64,000 nucleotides of DNA from Natronobacillus azotifigens (GCF_026805325.1 NZ_JAPRAT010000008.1:1-64000), one strand, 5' to 3'. Counted from the first letter of the stretch, positions 34,298 through 44,301 are shown. Numbers and translations are program-made. Notes: generated by a model from the sequence alone, not told the origin.

Positions 34298-36118
34298 TTA
34301 TTTTTTCTTTGCTGCTTTTTCTCGTTCGTTTTTATTTAACAGTTTCTTACGTAGACGAATGGTTTCTGGTGTTACTTCACAATATTCGTCATCGTTTAAA
34401 TACTCGATTGCTTCTTCTAATGTTAATTTACGTGTTTTTCGAATCGTTGACGTTTGATCTTTCGTTGCTGAACGAACATTGGTTAAATGTTTTTCTTTTG
34501 TAATATTCACGGTTAAGTCATTATCACGATTGTGTTCACCAACAATCATACCAGCATAAACTTCAGTACCTGGATCAACAAAGATAATCCCACGATCTTC
34601 TAAGTTCATAATACCGTAAGTCGAAGCTTTTCCATTTTCCAATGCAACAAGAACACCTTGACGGCGACCACCAACTTGACCAGGAACAACTGGTTCATAG
34701 CTATCAAACGTATGATTGATAATTCCATAACCACGAGTTTGTGTCATGAACTCCGTAGAATATCCAATTAAACCTCGTGAAGGAACTTTAAACTCCATAC
34801 GCACTTGGCCATTCCCTTGGTTCACCATATCAAGCATTTCACCTTTACGTGAACCTAATGATTCCATAACCGCACCAGTATGATCTTCAGGCACATCCAC
34901 TTGTACGCGCTCCATTGGTTCACAACGGACACCATCTATTTCTTTAATGATTACTTGTGGTTTTGATAATTGAAGTTCGTAACCTTCACGACGCATATTT
35001 TCAACAAGAATAGATAAATGTAATTCTCCACGACCAGATACTATCCAAGCATCCGGTGATGCGGTTTGTTCTACCCGTAAACTTACATCGGTTTCTAGTT
35101 GCGTTAATAAGCGCTCTTCAATTTTTCTTGAAGTAATATATTTACCTTCTCTACCGGCAAATGGACTATTGTTCACAACAAAAGTCATTTGTAAAGTTGG
35201 CTCATCGATTCTTAATACAGGTAGCGCTTCTTGATGATCAACGGGACAAACTGTCTCACCAACATTGATATCTTCCATACCCGCTAGTGCGATGATATCT
35301 CCTGCTTTTGCTTCGGTAATTTCAACTTTCTTTAAGCCCATAAAACCAAACATTTTTGAAACACGGAAATTTTTCACTTTGCCATCTTTTTTAATCAAAG
35401 CTACTTGCTGTCCTACTGCAATCGATCCACGGCTAACACGGCCAATTCCAATCCGACCTAAGTAATCATTATAATCCAGTAACGTCACTTGGAATTGTAG
35501 TGGATCTTCTTCATTATTTATTGGTGCAGGAATATTTTTTAAAATAGAAGCGAAAACAGCTTCCATTGATTCTTCTTGTTGATCTGGCTCTTCACCAGAC
35601 GTACCATTTAGTGCAGATGCATATACGACCGGAAATTCTAACTGGTCATCGTCAGCACCAAGCTCGATGAATAAGTCTAACACTTCATCAATAACTTCTC
35701 CAGGTCGAGCATTCGGACGGTCAATTTTGTTTAAAACTACAACTGGCGTCAACTTTTGTTCGAGTGCTTTTTTCAGAACGAAACGCGTTTGAGGCATACA
35801 ACCTTCATACGCATCAACAACCAGCAAAACACCATCAACCATTTGCATGATTCGCTCTACTTCACCACCGAAATCGGCATGTCCTGGGGTATCCAAAATA
35901 TTCACACGTGTATCTTTATAATTGATGGCAGTATTTTTCGCCAAAATAGTGATTCCACGTTCTTTTTCTATATCATTAGAATCCATGGCACGCTCATCGA
36001 CTTGTTCGTTGTCACGAAAAGTTCCGGAATAGCGTAGTAATTGATCAACTAATGTTGTTTTCCCATGGTCTACGTGGGCAATAATTGCGATGTTACGAAT
36101 ATCTTCTCTAAATTGCAT
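34298..36118 (-). CDS. typA: Translational GTPase TypA/BipA
   Basis: A 606-residue ribosome-binding GTPase: G1 AHVDHGKT, G2 around [10 protein letters not shown]3 [15 protein letters not shown]4 [10 protein letters not shown], then domain II, EF-G-like III and V domains and the BipA C-terminal domain. It acts in ribosome assembly and growth at low temperature or other stress. ATG at 36118 was chosen ([15 protein letters not shown] follows eight residues later), preceded by AAAGAGGAG; ten upstream residues are atypical. Confidence 0.96.
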   Translation of the reverse strand: MQFREDIRNIAIIAHVDHGKTTLVDQLLRYSGTFRDNEQVDERAMDSNDIEKERGITILAKNTAINYKDTRVNILDTPGHADFGGEVERIMQMVDGVLLVVDAYEGCMPQTRFVLKKALEQKLTPVVVLNKIDRPNARPGEVIDEVLDLFIELGADDDQLEFPVVYASALNGTSGEEPDQQEESMEAVFASILKNIPAPINNEEDPLQFQVTLLDYNDYLGRIGIGRVSRGSIAVGQQVALIKKDGKVKNFRVSKMFGFMGLKKVEITEAKAGDIIALAGMEDINVGETVCPVDHQEALPVLRIDEPTLQMTFVVNNSPFAGREGKYITSRKIEERLLTQLETDVSLRVEQTASPDAWIVSGRGELHLSILVENMRREGYELQLSKPQVIIKEIDGVRCEPMERVQVDVPEDHTGAVMESLGSRKGEMLDMVNQGNGQVRMEFKVPSRGLIGYSTEFMTQTRGYGIINHTFDSYEPVVPGQVGGRRQGVLVALENGKASTYGIMNLEDRGIIFVDPGTEVYAGMIVGEHNRDNDLTVNITKEKHLTNVRSATKDQTSTIRKTRKLTLEEAIEYLNDDEYCEVTPETIRLRKKLLNKNEREKAAKKK

Positions 36119-36212
36119 GCTTGTACATCTCCTCTTTTTAGCAAACATCCCTTAAGCTGTAACTGAGTAATTATAGCATACCTCATATGGAAAAGTACAT
36201 GCTTTTTTCTAA

Positions 36213-37532
36213 CTAAAAAGCAACAGTAAATCGAGCTCCTCCTAATGGGGAGCGTTCTACCGTAATAGATCCACCAGATCTTTCGATAATAGCACGTGAA
36301 ATGGCCAGACCTAAACCCGTTTCCCCACCCTTTCCTTTGATAAACCTTTGGAATAATTGTGGGATCAACACCTCGTCAATTCCTTCACCGTCATCTTCAA
36401 TCAGAATTAACGTTTGTTTGTTTACTCGCTTCACTTGAATACTTACTTTTGAATGAGCATGTCTAATACCATTTGTGACCATATTCATCATTGCTTGAAG
36501 CATCTTTTCTTGATCAACTTCTAATAGCACATCATCGGTAACTTCGTGTTCTAACGATATTCCCCGCTCACTTGCCATTGGCAAGGCACGATCAATCGTT
36601 AATTGGATTAACTCACGAACCGATAATGGTTCAGGTTGATAAATATTTTCATCACTATCGAGCTTAGCTAAAAGAATCATTTCATTGATAATTTTCTTTA
36701 GCCGGCTAATTTCATCTACCATCACTTCTAAACCTCGTTCTGAATCCTCCTCGACGAAAATACCATCTCTAATCCCCTCGGCATAACCTTGAATCGTCAT
36801 GAGCGGGGTTTTTAATTCATGGCTAGCATTTTGAAAGAATTGCTGTTGTGACTGCATATAACGTTGCAGTTCATTGGCCATTTCGATAACACTTTCCTCT
36901 ACCTCTTTAATTTCACCGCTAGCCTTAATCCGTTTGACATCATCAAATTTTCTTTTTTCAATTTTCTTTAATTGATACTTTAATTCCGTCAATGGAGTAA
37001 CTAAACGATGCGTTAAGAAGTGGGTTAATAGAATAATGACGATAATCCCGATTAAAAAAATAATCATTAAACGATTAAACAAATTCGATTGAATGACTTG
37101 CAAATCGTCCAATGGCGTAATTAAAACAAGCTCCCTTTCCAATAAATTTGGATAAATCGGCAGAATCGACACCACATAACTCGTATCTCCCGCTCGCCAA
37201 AGTGGCTGTTCCGATTCGGTCAAATCATAACGATTCGCCCAATATTGAATGACCTCTACCGATAAAGTAGAAGACCATACAATCGGTTGGTCACGATTTC
37301 GGTCATAAATAAATAAATATAATTCCTCGTCATTGAGCCACTGGGAAAAATTTTGTGGCATCGAGTCACTAAACAAGAAAGGGGTAAGCATTTCGCCTTT
37401 TTCTTGTAATTGGTCCCGTTCATTTTGAATAAAGACATTTAACAGTAACGAGTTAACCATAACTGCTGCAATCGACATGATAATAAGCAGTAAGGTTGTA
37501 AAGGCTAACGTGAGTTGTGTTTGTAATTTCAT
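36213..37532 (-). CDS. cssS: CssS, secretion-stress sensor histidine kinase
   Basis: A 439-residue kinase: two membrane segments (about 7-29 and 150-172) around a 120-residue extracellular sensor, HAMP linker, HisKA with FFQNASHELKTPLMTIQGYAEG, and HATPase N, G1 (IEDDGEGID) and G2 (GGETGLGLAISRAI) boxes. The neighbourhood, divergent from an htrA-type protease, identifies CssS, which senses misfolded secreted proteins and heat at the membrane surface. It overlaps cssR by four bases. Confidence 0.9.
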   Translation of the reverse strand: MKLQTQLTLAFTTLLLIIMSIAAVMVNSLLLNVFIQNERDQLQEKGEMLTPFLFSDSMPQNFSQWLNDEELYLFIYDRNRDQPIVWSSTLSVEVIQYWANRYDLTESEQPLWRAGDTSYVVSILPIYPNLLERELVLITPLDDLQVIQSNLFNRLMIIFLIGIIVIILLTHFLTHRLVTPLTELKYQLKKIEKRKFDDVKRIKASGEIKEVEESVIEMANELQRYMQSQQQFFQNASHELKTPLMTIQGYAEGIRDGIFVEEDSERGLEVMVDEISRLKKIINEMILLAKLDSDENIYQPEPLSVRELIQLTIDRALPMASERGISLEHEVTDDVLLEVDQEKMLQAMMNMVTNGIRHAHSKVSIQVKRVNKQTLILIEDDGEGIDEVLIPQLFQRFIKGKGGETGLGLAISRAIIERSGGSITVERSPLGGARFTVAF

Positions 37533-38221
37533 GAAATATCCTCGTCATCTCTCAAACGATAACCATAACCCCAAACCGTTTCGATTGGGAGGCCTTCTAG
37601 TTTTTTTCGCAATCGCTTTACCAAATCATCTACAGCACGGTCACTGCCAAAATAGTCATCTCCCCATATTAAGGTGAGTAATTCCTCGCGAGAAAAGGCG
37701 CGATTTTTATTTTGCATCAAACTTTGCAATAACTCAAACTCCTTTGCAGTTACTTCTACTTCTTTCCCATACCAAAAAACACGTCGATCACTTACTTGTA
37801 ACGTTAAGTTACCAACCTGATAATGTTCGACTTCATCAGTTGATTGGCTATCGGTCAACTTTGCTCGTTTAAATAACCGCTTCACACGAGCGACTAATTC
37901 TCTCGGACTAAACGGCTTCGTTAAATAATCATCACTTCCTAGTTCTAAACCGAGAATTTTGTCCACTTCTTCATCCTTCGCCGAGATGATAATGATTGGA
38001 ACTTCACTCTCCTGTCTGATCTTTTTGCATAGTTCATACCCGTCCATACCAGGGAGCATAATATCTAATATCCACATATCAGGCTGATTGTTTCGCGTCT
38101 GCTCCCAGGCTTCTTCTGCATTATTAATCATAGAAACGATATAACCATTTTTCTTTAAATACGCAGCAACGATGTCACGAATATTCTGATCATCTTCTAC
38201 AATAAAAATGTGATATGACAT
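37529..38221 (-). CDS. cssR: CssR, OmpR-type response regulator of secretion stress
   Basis: 230 residues: receiver domain with acidic VEDDQN, phospho-acceptor aspartate in WILDIMLPGMDGYE and lysine in YLTKPFSPRELV, then an OmpR winged helix (FELLQSLMQNKNRAFSREELL). Start ATG 38221 follows GAGGAGAG; a longer frame adds 18 residues. CssR activates htrA-type genes when CssS detects secretion stress. Confidence 0.92.
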   Translation of the reverse strand: MSYHIFIVEDDQNIRDIVAAYLKKNGYIVSMINNAEEAWEQTRNNQPDMWILDIMLPGMDGYELCKKIRQESEVPIIIISAKDEEVDKILGLELGSDDYLTKPFSPRELVARVKRLFKRAKLTDSQSTDEVEHYQVGNLTLQVSDRRVFWYGKEVEVTAKEFELLQSLMQNKNRAFSREELLTLIWGDDYFGSDRAVDDLVKRLRKKLEGLPIETVWGYGYRLRDDEDIS

Positions 38222-38296
38222 TGATTCACTCTCCTCTTCTCCTTTCATTTTCCCATATTTCAAGAAAAAATGCACCGTGTTTTATGTTCCATACTT

Positions 38297-38346
38297 TTTT
38301 CATAATTATTCCGAAATGTTGCCAAAACTACTGCTTATACTAGAAA
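38297..38346 (+). promoter_or_regulatory. htrA promoter region with CssR-like octamer
   Basis: TTTTCATA at 38297-38304 matches the octamer repeated upstream of B. subtilis htrA/htrB. A sigma-A-like pair TTGCCA, 16 bp, TAGAAA (38319-38346) follows about 30 bp before the start. Only one exact octamer is seen. Assignment to CssR is inferred. Confidence 0.5.
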
Positions 38347-38376
38347 ATGTACAGAAAAGATAAAGGGGTGTCATAA

Positions 38377-39684
38377 ATGTCTGAATATAATCATAGAGAT
38401 ATTGATAGCGAGCAAAAAGATCAAGATCTAACTGAACAGGATATAGATAAACAAACTGATTTTAAAGAACAAGTAGAACAAAGTAGTTTTACAGATGAAA
38501 ATAACATAAAAGAAACCAACCAACCTCCAAAGTCGCAAAACTTATGGTCGATCTGGTTGAGTGGGATAACAGGAGGACTTACCGTAGCAGTGATCGGTTT
38601 TCTGTTACTTTTCACAGGAATTATTCCACTTGATGTGAATCACACAGATCAAGGAAATGGTGGCGAGGCTATGGAAGCTACCGCACAACAAATCATCCAG
38701 ACAGCTACTGGAGATGATAATGTTTCTACTCAAATGTTAAGTGATGTTTCAGGAGCTGTGGTTGGCATCTCCAATATACGATCCTTTGACTTATGGTCCG
38801 ATAATACCGCTTCCGGTTCTGGCTCTGGAGTTATTTATAAAGTAGACGAAGAAAATGCTTATGTAATTACTAATCATCATGTGATCGAAGATGCGGAAGA
38901 GATTGAAGTAATCTTAGCTAACGGCGAACAAGTTCGTGCTAGGTTATTAGGTTCTGACGAATTAACCGATTTAGCAGTTCTTGCGATCGATCCAGAACAC
39001 GTTGATACAGTGGCTACACTTGGTTCTTCTTCTGATTTAGTAATCGGTGAAACTGCGATTGCGATTGGAAATCCATTAGGACTTGAATTTGCAGGAACGG
39101 TTACAAAAGGAATTATTAGTGGACTAGACCGTTCTCTTGAGGTGGATCGTAGTGGTGATGGAAGTGCCGACTGGACGATTGATGTGATTCAAACCGATGC
39201 AGCAATAAATCCCGGGAACAGTGGTGGGGCATTAATCAATCAACAAGGCGAAGTAATTGGTATTAATTCAATGAAAATTGCCACCCATGCGGTAGAAGGA
39301 ATTGGATTCGCAATTCCTATTGATGAAGCTTTACCGATCATCGAGCAATTAGAAGCAAATGGACAAATTTCTCGACCATTGCTAGGAATCAGTGCTGTGG
39401 ATCTATCAACAGTACCAGAAAGAAACTTACGAGAAACATTAAACCTCGACACCGATGTTACCGATGGCATTGTCATTGCCGATGTACACTCCGGTTCTGG
39501 TGCAGATGAAGCTGGCTTACAACGCTATGATGTTGTTACTGAGATCAACGGAGAATCTATCTCCTCGATGTTGAACTTGAGACGTTATCTGTATACAGAA
39601 ACAGATATCGGTGAAACGATTACTATAACCTATTATCGTGATGGTGTAGAGCAACAAACCGATCTCACTTTACAAGGAGAATAA
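38377..39684 (+). CDS. HtrA-type membrane-anchored serine protease
   Basis: 435 residues: acidic cytoplasmic N-terminus, one membrane anchor (about 50-75), a trypsin-like domain with histidine in VITNHHVIEDAEE, aspartate in ELTDLAVLAID and serine in INPGNSGGALIN, then a C-terminal PDZ domain. It degrades or refolds misfolded proteins at the outer membrane face and wall. Divergent position from cssRS is the htrB layout of B. subtilis; whether to call it htrA or htrB is open. AAAGGGGTGTC precedes the ATG. Confidence 0.93.
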   Translation: MSEYNHRDIDSEQKDQDLTEQDIDKQTDFKEQVEQSSFTDENNIKETNQPPKSQNLWSIWLSGITGGLTVAVIGFLLLFTGIIPLDVNHTDQGNGGEAMEATAQQIIQTATGDDNVSTQMLSDVSGAVVGISNIRSFDLWSDNTASGSGSGVIYKVDEENAYVITNHHVIEDAEEIEVILANGEQVRARLLGSDELTDLAVLAIDPEHVDTVATLGSSSDLVIGETAIAIGNPLGLEFAGTVTKGIISGLDRSLEVDRSGDGSADWTIDVIQTDAAINPGNSGGALINQQGEVIGINSMKIATHAVEGIGFAIPIDEALPIIEQLEANGQISRPLLGISAVDLSTVPERNLRETLNLDTDVTDGIVIADVHSGSGADEAGLQRYDVVTEINGESISSMLNLRRYLYTETDIGETITITYYRDGVEQQTDLTLQGE

Positions 39685-39696
39685 AAAATTTTTTCG

Positions 39697-39731
39697 AGTC
39701 AACGGGGAATGTACTGTTCCCCATTGACTGT
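39697..39731 (+). terminator. Terminator after the htrA-type gene
   Basis: AGTCAACGGGGAA and TTCCCCATTGACT arms. The T run is weak (GTTTATC). Confidence 0.6.
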
Positions 39732-39907
39732 TTATCAATTAGGATAACATTCACAAAGGATCTCCCCATTTTCCTTTTGTGAATTTCATATATAAGCTTC
39801 AGCTGTAAAGATACTTTTTTCTTTGCAGTAGCACTTGGACCAGCCGTGTCAGCTTAGCCGCGATTTGATTCGCCCCCCTCTTTTAATAAAATAACTCGGC
39901 TGTTTCA

Positions 39908-39952
39908 AGCAAAAAAAGACACCAGCTAATTCAACAGGTTAGCTGGTGTTTC
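39908..39952 (-). terminator. Terminator of the ElaA-type gene pair
   Basis: ACACCAGCTAA and TTAGCTGGTGT arms; on the minus strand seven T follow. It is about 110 bp past the stop at 40061. A diverged R4 copy lies between. Confidence 0.75.
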
Positions 39953-39966
39953 TATTTATATAGAAA

Positions 39967-40055
39967 GGGTTCATAAATGCACCAAATGATTAAGGACACG
40001 CCTCTTCGTTGGCTCATTCCTGTGATCCTTGGCAAATTGGCTTCTCCTGTTGAAC
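39967..40055. repeat. R4 repeat, shortened diverged copy, opposite orientation
   Basis: Begins GGTTCATAAATGCACC and ends CTCCTGTTGAACACGCA, aligning with R4 ends; the interior GTTGGCTCATTCCTGTGATC matches the R4 GTTAGCTCGTTCC block. About 90 bp remain of 142. Confidence 0.5.
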
Positions 40056-40060
40056 ACGCA

Positions 40061-40513
40061 TTAATGAGTTTTTTCTCTTATCATGTCTACGTGCGGAATT
40101 CCATCCTCTAGATAGTGTTCAGTCACTTCTACAAAACCAAAAGAGCGATAAAAATCGAGTAAATAGACTTGCGCATGTATTTTAATTTTTTCAACATCCC
40201 ATTCGTTTGAAATAATCTCGATTGCTTTTGCGAGTAATTCGTGACCATATCCAGCTTTTCGATAATCTTTATGTACTAAGATCCTTCCGATCGAAACATC
40301 TTCATATAATACATCCTGTGGGATCAATCTGGCATATGCAGCGATTTGTCCATCTTTTTCTAAAAACAGATGCTGACAAGCTTGATCGACACCATCCACT
40401 TCTTGATACGGGCAATCTTGCTCCACGACAAACACAGAGACTCTAATTTGTAAAATTTGATATAATTCTGATAAAGATAGCTCGTCAAAGCTTTTTATTT
40501 TCCATCCCATCAT
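40061..40513 (-). CDS. ElaA-family N-acetyltransferase, paralogue 1
   Basis: A 150-residue GNAT of the ElaA type: ILQIRVSVFVVEQDCPYQEVDG, then DQACQHLFLEKDGQIAAYARLI, acetyl-CoA loop VHKDYRKAGYGHELL, and C-terminal FYRSFGFVEV with HVDMIRE. Substrate unknown. Paired with a paralogue directly upstream (gap 12 bases), so a tandem duplication. GAGGGGGATAA precedes the start. Confidence 0.88.
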   Translation of the reverse strand: MMGWKIKSFDELSLSELYQILQIRVSVFVVEQDCPYQEVDGVDQACQHLFLEKDGQIAAYARLIPQDVLYEDVSIGRILVHKDYRKAGYGHELLAKAIEIISNEWDVEKIKIHAQVYLLDFYRSFGFVEVTEHYLEDGIPHVDMIREKTH

Positions 40514-40525
40514 TTATCCCCCTCA

Positions 40526-40975
40526 TTATTTTTGTTCCAAGATCATATCCACATGCAAAATATCATAACTAAGGTACGGTTCTGAAACATCTACAAAACC
40601 AAAAGAACGATAGAATTTTTGTAAATAGGCTTCTGCTTGAATTTTAATGATTGGTTCATTCATTTCTTTTTGCATTATGTCAATTCCTTTTTCAACTAAT
40701 GTTCTCGCATATGCCTGTCCTCGTTCTGCCTTTTTTACAATCACCCGACCAAACGATGCTTCTGTGCAAAAATAACCTCGAGGTATTAATCGCATGTAAG
40801 CAACTATTTGTCCTTCTTTTCGCAAAAATACATGATGAGACATCTGATCATAACCATCAAAATCTTGATAGTTACATTTTTGTTCCACTATAAACACTTC
40901 CGTTCGTAACTGTGCAATCTCATACCAATCGTGTTTATCTATTGTAGAAAATGTTTTACACACCCATTCTAGCAA
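40526..40975 (-). CDS. ElaA-family N-acetyltransferase, paralogue 2
   Basis: 149 residues and the same ElaA motifs as its neighbour (LRTEVFIVEQKCNYQDFDG, VYMRLIPRG-like, FYRSFGFVDVSE, HVDMILEQ). The start is a TTG six bases after GGGGGAG; the reading frame extends further but there it overlaps the region before the divergent dehydrogenase and lacks a site. Probably regulated with paralogue 1. Confidence 0.85.
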   Translation of the reverse strand: MLEWVCKTFSTIDKHDWYEIAQLRTEVFIVEQKCNYQDFDGYDQMSHHVFLRKEGQIVAYMRLIPRGYFCTEASFGRVIVKKAERGQAYARTLVEKGIDIMQKEMNEPIIKIQAEAYLQKFYRSFGFVDVSEPYLSYDILHVDMILEQK

Positions 40976-41070
40976 GCGATTCTCCCCCTTTATGTAAACA
41001 AGTTTCTTTGCTTCTGTTTGTGATTGCGCTAAAATTATCATAACAAATCCGAAGGGACTGAGGTAGGAAT

Positions 41071-41931
41071 ATGAAAACAATTGGTTTCATTGGCACCGGC
41101 GTGATGGGAAAGAGCATGGCGCAAAATCTGATCAACGCAGGGTATGAGGTACATATTTATACAAGAACGAAAGCAAAAGCAGAAACCTTATTGCAAGCTG
41201 GAGCAACATGGCACGATCATGTTGCAAGTCTTGCTCACGTTTCTGATATCGTGATTACGATTGTTGGTTATCCAAGTGACGTTGAAGAAGTATATTTTGG
41301 TTCAGATGGGATCATTGAAAATGCAAAGGCAGGAAGTTATTTAATTGATATGACAACATCGAAACCAACATTGGCCAAAAAGATTGCTGAAACAGCAAGA
41401 CAAAGACAGTTGACGGCTCTAGACGCTCCTGTTTCAGGTGGTGACATTGGCGCCCAAAAAGGAAGCCTCGCCATTATGGTCGGTGGAGATCAAACAGGCT
41501 TTGAAGCTGTTTTGCCTATTTTTGAAGTCATCGGTGAAAAAATCATTTATCAGGGTGAAGCTGGTGCTGGCCAACATACGAAAATGTGTAATCAAATTGT
41601 GATTGCATCTGGAATGATTGGTGTATCTGAATCGATTGCTTATGCACAAAAAGCAGGCTTAGATCCAAGTCGAGTACTAGAAAGTATTACTACCGGAGCT
41701 GCTGGAAGCTGGGCATTGTCCAATTTAGCACCTCGAATCATTCAACATGATTACGCACCAGGGTTCTATGTAAAGCATTTTATTAAAGATATGAAAATCG
41801 CTTTAGAAACCGCTCAAGAGATGGGACTTATGACGCCTGGGTTGGAGTTATCTCTTCAGTTGTATCAACAACTTGCCGAAGAAGGCGAAGAAAATAGTGG
41901 CACACAAGCGCTTATTAAATTATTTCAGTAG
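41071..41931 (+). CDS. 3-hydroxyisobutyrate dehydrogenase-family NAD(P)-dependent oxidoreductase
   Basis: A 286-residue beta-hydroxyacid dehydrogenase: Rossmann motif GFIGTGVMGKSMAQNL at the N-terminus, substrate motif DAPVSGGDIGAQKGSL, and the catalytic lysine in GAGQHTKMCNQ. Resembles B. subtilis YkwC. The true substrate is not set by sequence; candidates are 3-hydroxyisobutyrate, tartronate semialdehyde and related acids. Confidence 0.9.
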   Translation: MKTIGFIGTGVMGKSMAQNLINAGYEVHIYTRTKAKAETLLQAGATWHDHVASLAHVSDIVITIVGYPSDVEEVYFGSDGIIENAKAGSYLIDMTTSKPTLAKKIAETARQRQLTALDAPVSGGDIGAQKGSLAIMVGGDQTGFEAVLPIFEVIGEKIIYQGEAGAGQHTKMCNQIVIASGMIGVSESIAYAQKAGLDPSRVLESITTGAAGSWALSNLAPRIIQHDYAPGFYVKHFIKDMKIALETAQEMGLMTPGLELSLQLYQQLAEEGEENSGTQALIKLFQ

Positions 41932-41950
41932 CTTTCCATTTTCTATAACC

Positions 41951-41989
41951 AAAAAATGCGGTTCACATTAGCTGGGCCGCATTTTTATT
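41951..41989. terminator. Bidirectional terminator between convergent genes
   Basis: AAAAATGCGG and CCGCATTTTT arms with A and T tracts on both sides. It serves the dehydrogenase gene and the convergent small gene, whose stop codon it touches. Confidence 0.8.
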
Positions 41990-42278
41990 TCTTTTCCATA
42001 TGGTTTGCAACAACAAAAGCAAGATCATCATTTCCGTATGCTTGCAATACTTCCAATAATAATTCCCCTTGTATTTCATCTGCTTCTTTTTCCGATACCG
42101 TATGCTCCATCATTTCATCTAACACTTCATTGTCTGCTTGATTAGGATACGCCTCTTGATACAAAGCTTCCGGATCTAATTTATGATTGATGCACCATTG
42201 CGCAAACAGAAGGATCATCCCTTTTTCTTGCGCTTGATAGTTTTCAATAATTAGCTGTTCCCGTTCTTTTGCATCCAT
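41985..42278 (-). CDS. Conserved hypothetical protein, acidic, 97 residues
   Basis: Soluble, helical, acidic protein (MDAKEREQLIIENY at the start; FAQWCINHKLDPEALYQEAYPNQ; AYGNDDLAFVVANHMEKK at the end). No cysteine pair, signal or membrane segment. Looks like a Bacillaceae-specific small protein; I do not recognise a function. Start at 42278 follows AGAGGGGAAG; an upstream start would add 17 residues. Confidence 0.7.
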   Translation of the reverse strand: MDAKEREQLIIENYQAQEKGMILLFAQWCINHKLDPEALYQEAYPNQADNEVLDEMMEHTVSEKEADEIQGELLLEVLQAYGNDDLAFVVANHMEKK

Positions 42279-42374
42279 TTCATCACTTCCCCTCTTGAAA
42301 AATATACGATGAATCCTTGAGAATAGCAAATAACACTTATATTAGATTGAATTTTCAGATATATAACCAAAAGG

Positions 42375-42403
42375 TTGATAAAGTGTTGTATTTTTTGTAT
42401 AAT
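42375..42403 (+). promoter_or_regulatory. Sigma-A promoter of trhO
   Basis: TTGATA, 17-bp spacer, perfect TATAAT. The leader that follows has TTGCAAGA (42410-42417) and TCTTGCAA (42442-42449), an 8-bp perfect inverted pair near the transcript start. Confidence 0.85.
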
Positions 42404-42475
42404 ATGTCCTTGCAAGAGACTATCTCACGCCTACACACGTATCTTGCAAATACGAATCGATAGGTGGTTAATCGA

Positions 42476-43441
42476 ATGGAAAAATATCAAGTATTATTGT
42501 ACTATAACTATGTTCATATGAATGACCCGGAAGGCTATGCAAAAGAGCATTTGGCTTTCTGTAAGGAGTTAGGATTGAAAGGAAGAATTCTGGTTGCAGA
42601 AGAAGGGATTAATGGTACTGTTTCTGGTACGATTACTGCTACTGAGGCTTATATGGAAGCAATGCACAACGATCCACGTTTTGCTAACATGCCCTTTAAA
42701 ATCGATCCTGCAGATGGACATGCTTTTAAAAAAATGCATGTACGCCCACGTCCAGAACTAGTTACCTTGCGATTGGATGAAGACGTAAATCCACTCGAAA
42801 CAACGGGAAATTATTTATCACCGCAAGCTTTCTATGAAGCAATGCAAGAGGAAGATACTGTTGTTATCGATGCACGTAATGACTATGAGTATGATTTAGG
42901 TCATTTCCGTGGAGCGATTCGTCCTGACATTCATAGTTTTCGTGAATTACCAGAATGGATAGAAGAAAACAAAGAAAAGTTTGACGGAAAACGTGTGCTA
43001 ACTTACTGTACTGGTGGAATTCGTTGTGAAAAATTCTCTGGTTGGTTAGTGAAGCAGGGATTCGAAGATGTGAACCAATTGCATGGAGGAATCGCTACTT
43101 ACAGCAAGGATCCTCAAGCAAAAGGACAACTTTGGGACGGAAAAATGTACGTATTTGACGAGCGTATCAGTGTTCCGATCAATCAAGTCGAGCATGTTGT
43201 TGTTGGAAAAGACTATTTTGACGGTAAACCTTGCGAGCGCTATATAAACTGCGCCAATCCCGCATGCAACAAACAAATTCTCTGTTCAGAAGAAAATGAA
43301 CATAAATATTTACGAGGTTGTACACACGAATGTCGTGTAACCGAGCGTAACCTTTATGTGAAAGAACACGAATTAACGGAAGCAGAAGTGAAAGAAAGAT
43401 TGCTTCAAATCGAAGAGAATCAAACCGATCACGCGATCTAA
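42476..43441 (+). CDS. trhO: tRNA uridine(34) hydroxylase TrhO (rhodanese-like)
   Basis: 321 residues: N-terminal acylphosphatase-like domain ([15 protein letters not shown]), rhodanese domain with catalytic cysteine in [16 protein letters not shown], and a C-terminal cysteine cluster ([18 protein letters not shown]). TrhO (YceA/YbfQ) hydroxylates U34 of certain tRNAs to 5-hydroxyuridine using oxygen, allowing wobble decoding. I used the ATG at 42476, eight bases after AGGTGG; a GTG four codons earlier lies inside that site. Confidence 0.95.
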   Translation: MEKYQVLLYYNYVHMNDPEGYAKEHLAFCKELGLKGRILVAEEGINGTVSGTITATEAYMEAMHNDPRFANMPFKIDPADGHAFKKMHVRPRPELVTLRLDEDVNPLETTGNYLSPQAFYEAMQEEDTVVIDARNDYEYDLGHFRGAIRPDIHSFRELPEWIEENKEKFDGKRVLTYCTGGIRCEKFSGWLVKQGFEDVNQLHGGIATYSKDPQAKGQLWDGKMYVFDERISVPINQVEHVVVGKDYFDGKPCERYINCANPACNKQILCSEENEHKYLRGCTHECRVTERNLYVKEHELTEAEVKERLLQIEENQTDHAI

Positions 43442-43446
43442 TGATG

Positions 43447-43484
43447 AACTTAGACTAACGATTTTGTTGGTCTAAGTTTTTTTT
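43447..43484 (+). terminator. Terminator of trhO
   Basis: AACTTAGAC and GTCTAAGTT arms followed by a run of T. Confidence 0.85.
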
Positions 43485-43586
43485 ACTATACTTCCACATC
43501 TAACATTCCTCGTAAGCGAAACTCCAAGTAGTATCTTTTGACTTCCCCGGATGAGATTGCTATTTTTAAGAAAAGGAGGTTTGATG

Positions 43587-44066
43587 ATGACTGTCCATGA
43601 TTTTCGAGTACAAACCATTTCAGGAGAAGAAAAATCACTAGCTGATTACAAAGGAAAAGTATTGTTGATTGTAAACACAGCAACAAAGTGCGGGCTAAAC
43701 AATCAGTTTCATGGATTACAAAAATTATATGACCAGTATAAAGATCAAGGTCTTGAGATTCTAGGTTTTCCAAGCAATCAATTTATGAAACAGGAACCAG
43801 GAACGGACGAAGAAATCCAACAAACGTGTCAGCTTGACTTTGGGGTCTCTTTTCCGATGTTCAGCAAGATTAAAGTGAACGGAAAAGATGCTCACCCGTT
43901 GTATGACTATTTAACCAATCAAGCATCTGGCGTTTTTGGTGGTAAAATCAAATGGAATTTCACAAAATTTCTTGTTGACCAAGAAGGACAAGTACTCAAA
44001 CGATATGCTCCTACTACAGAACCTGAAGAAATTGAAGCGGATATTCAGAAAGCCTTAACAACTTAG
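43587..44066 (+). CDS. Glutathione peroxidase-family thiol peroxidase
   Basis: 159 residues of the BsaA/GPx type: peroxidatic cysteine 35 in NTATKCGLNNQF, glutamine in FPSNQF, tryptophan-asparagine in KWNFTKFLVD. In Firmicutes such proteins usually run on thioredoxin rather than glutathione. The start follows AAGGAGGT; of two adjacent ATGs the second (43587) has seven-base spacing. Confidence 0.93.
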   Translation: MTVHDFRVQTISGEEKSLADYKGKVLLIVNTATKCGLNNQFHGLQKLYDQYKDQGLEILGFPSNQFMKQEPGTDEEIQQTCQLDFGVSFPMFSKIKVNGKDAHPLYDYLTNQASGVFGGKIKWNFTKFLVDQEGQVLKRYAPTTEPEEIEADIQKALTT

Positions 44067-44087
44067 CTTTTTTTATTTAAACAACTA

Positions 44088-44117
44088 GCTGTCGATGATG
44101 AATCGGCAGTTTTTTTG
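44088..44117 (+). terminator. Terminator of the GPx gene
   Basis: CTGTCGAT and ATCGGCAG arms followed by seven T. Confidence 0.85.
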
Positions 44118-44301
44118 TTATACGTTGATGGAACGATCAACGCGTTAGAAAAAAATCTACTTCACATATGTACGATAAGAAAATTCACCCGGTCCCGTTT
44201 CTATTTAAAAATGAGTATCCCTTCTTCCAATCTGTGCATAAATCTCCAAATACCGTTCAATACTAGTGAATAATCATTTTATTCATTATTTACACTGAAG
44301 T

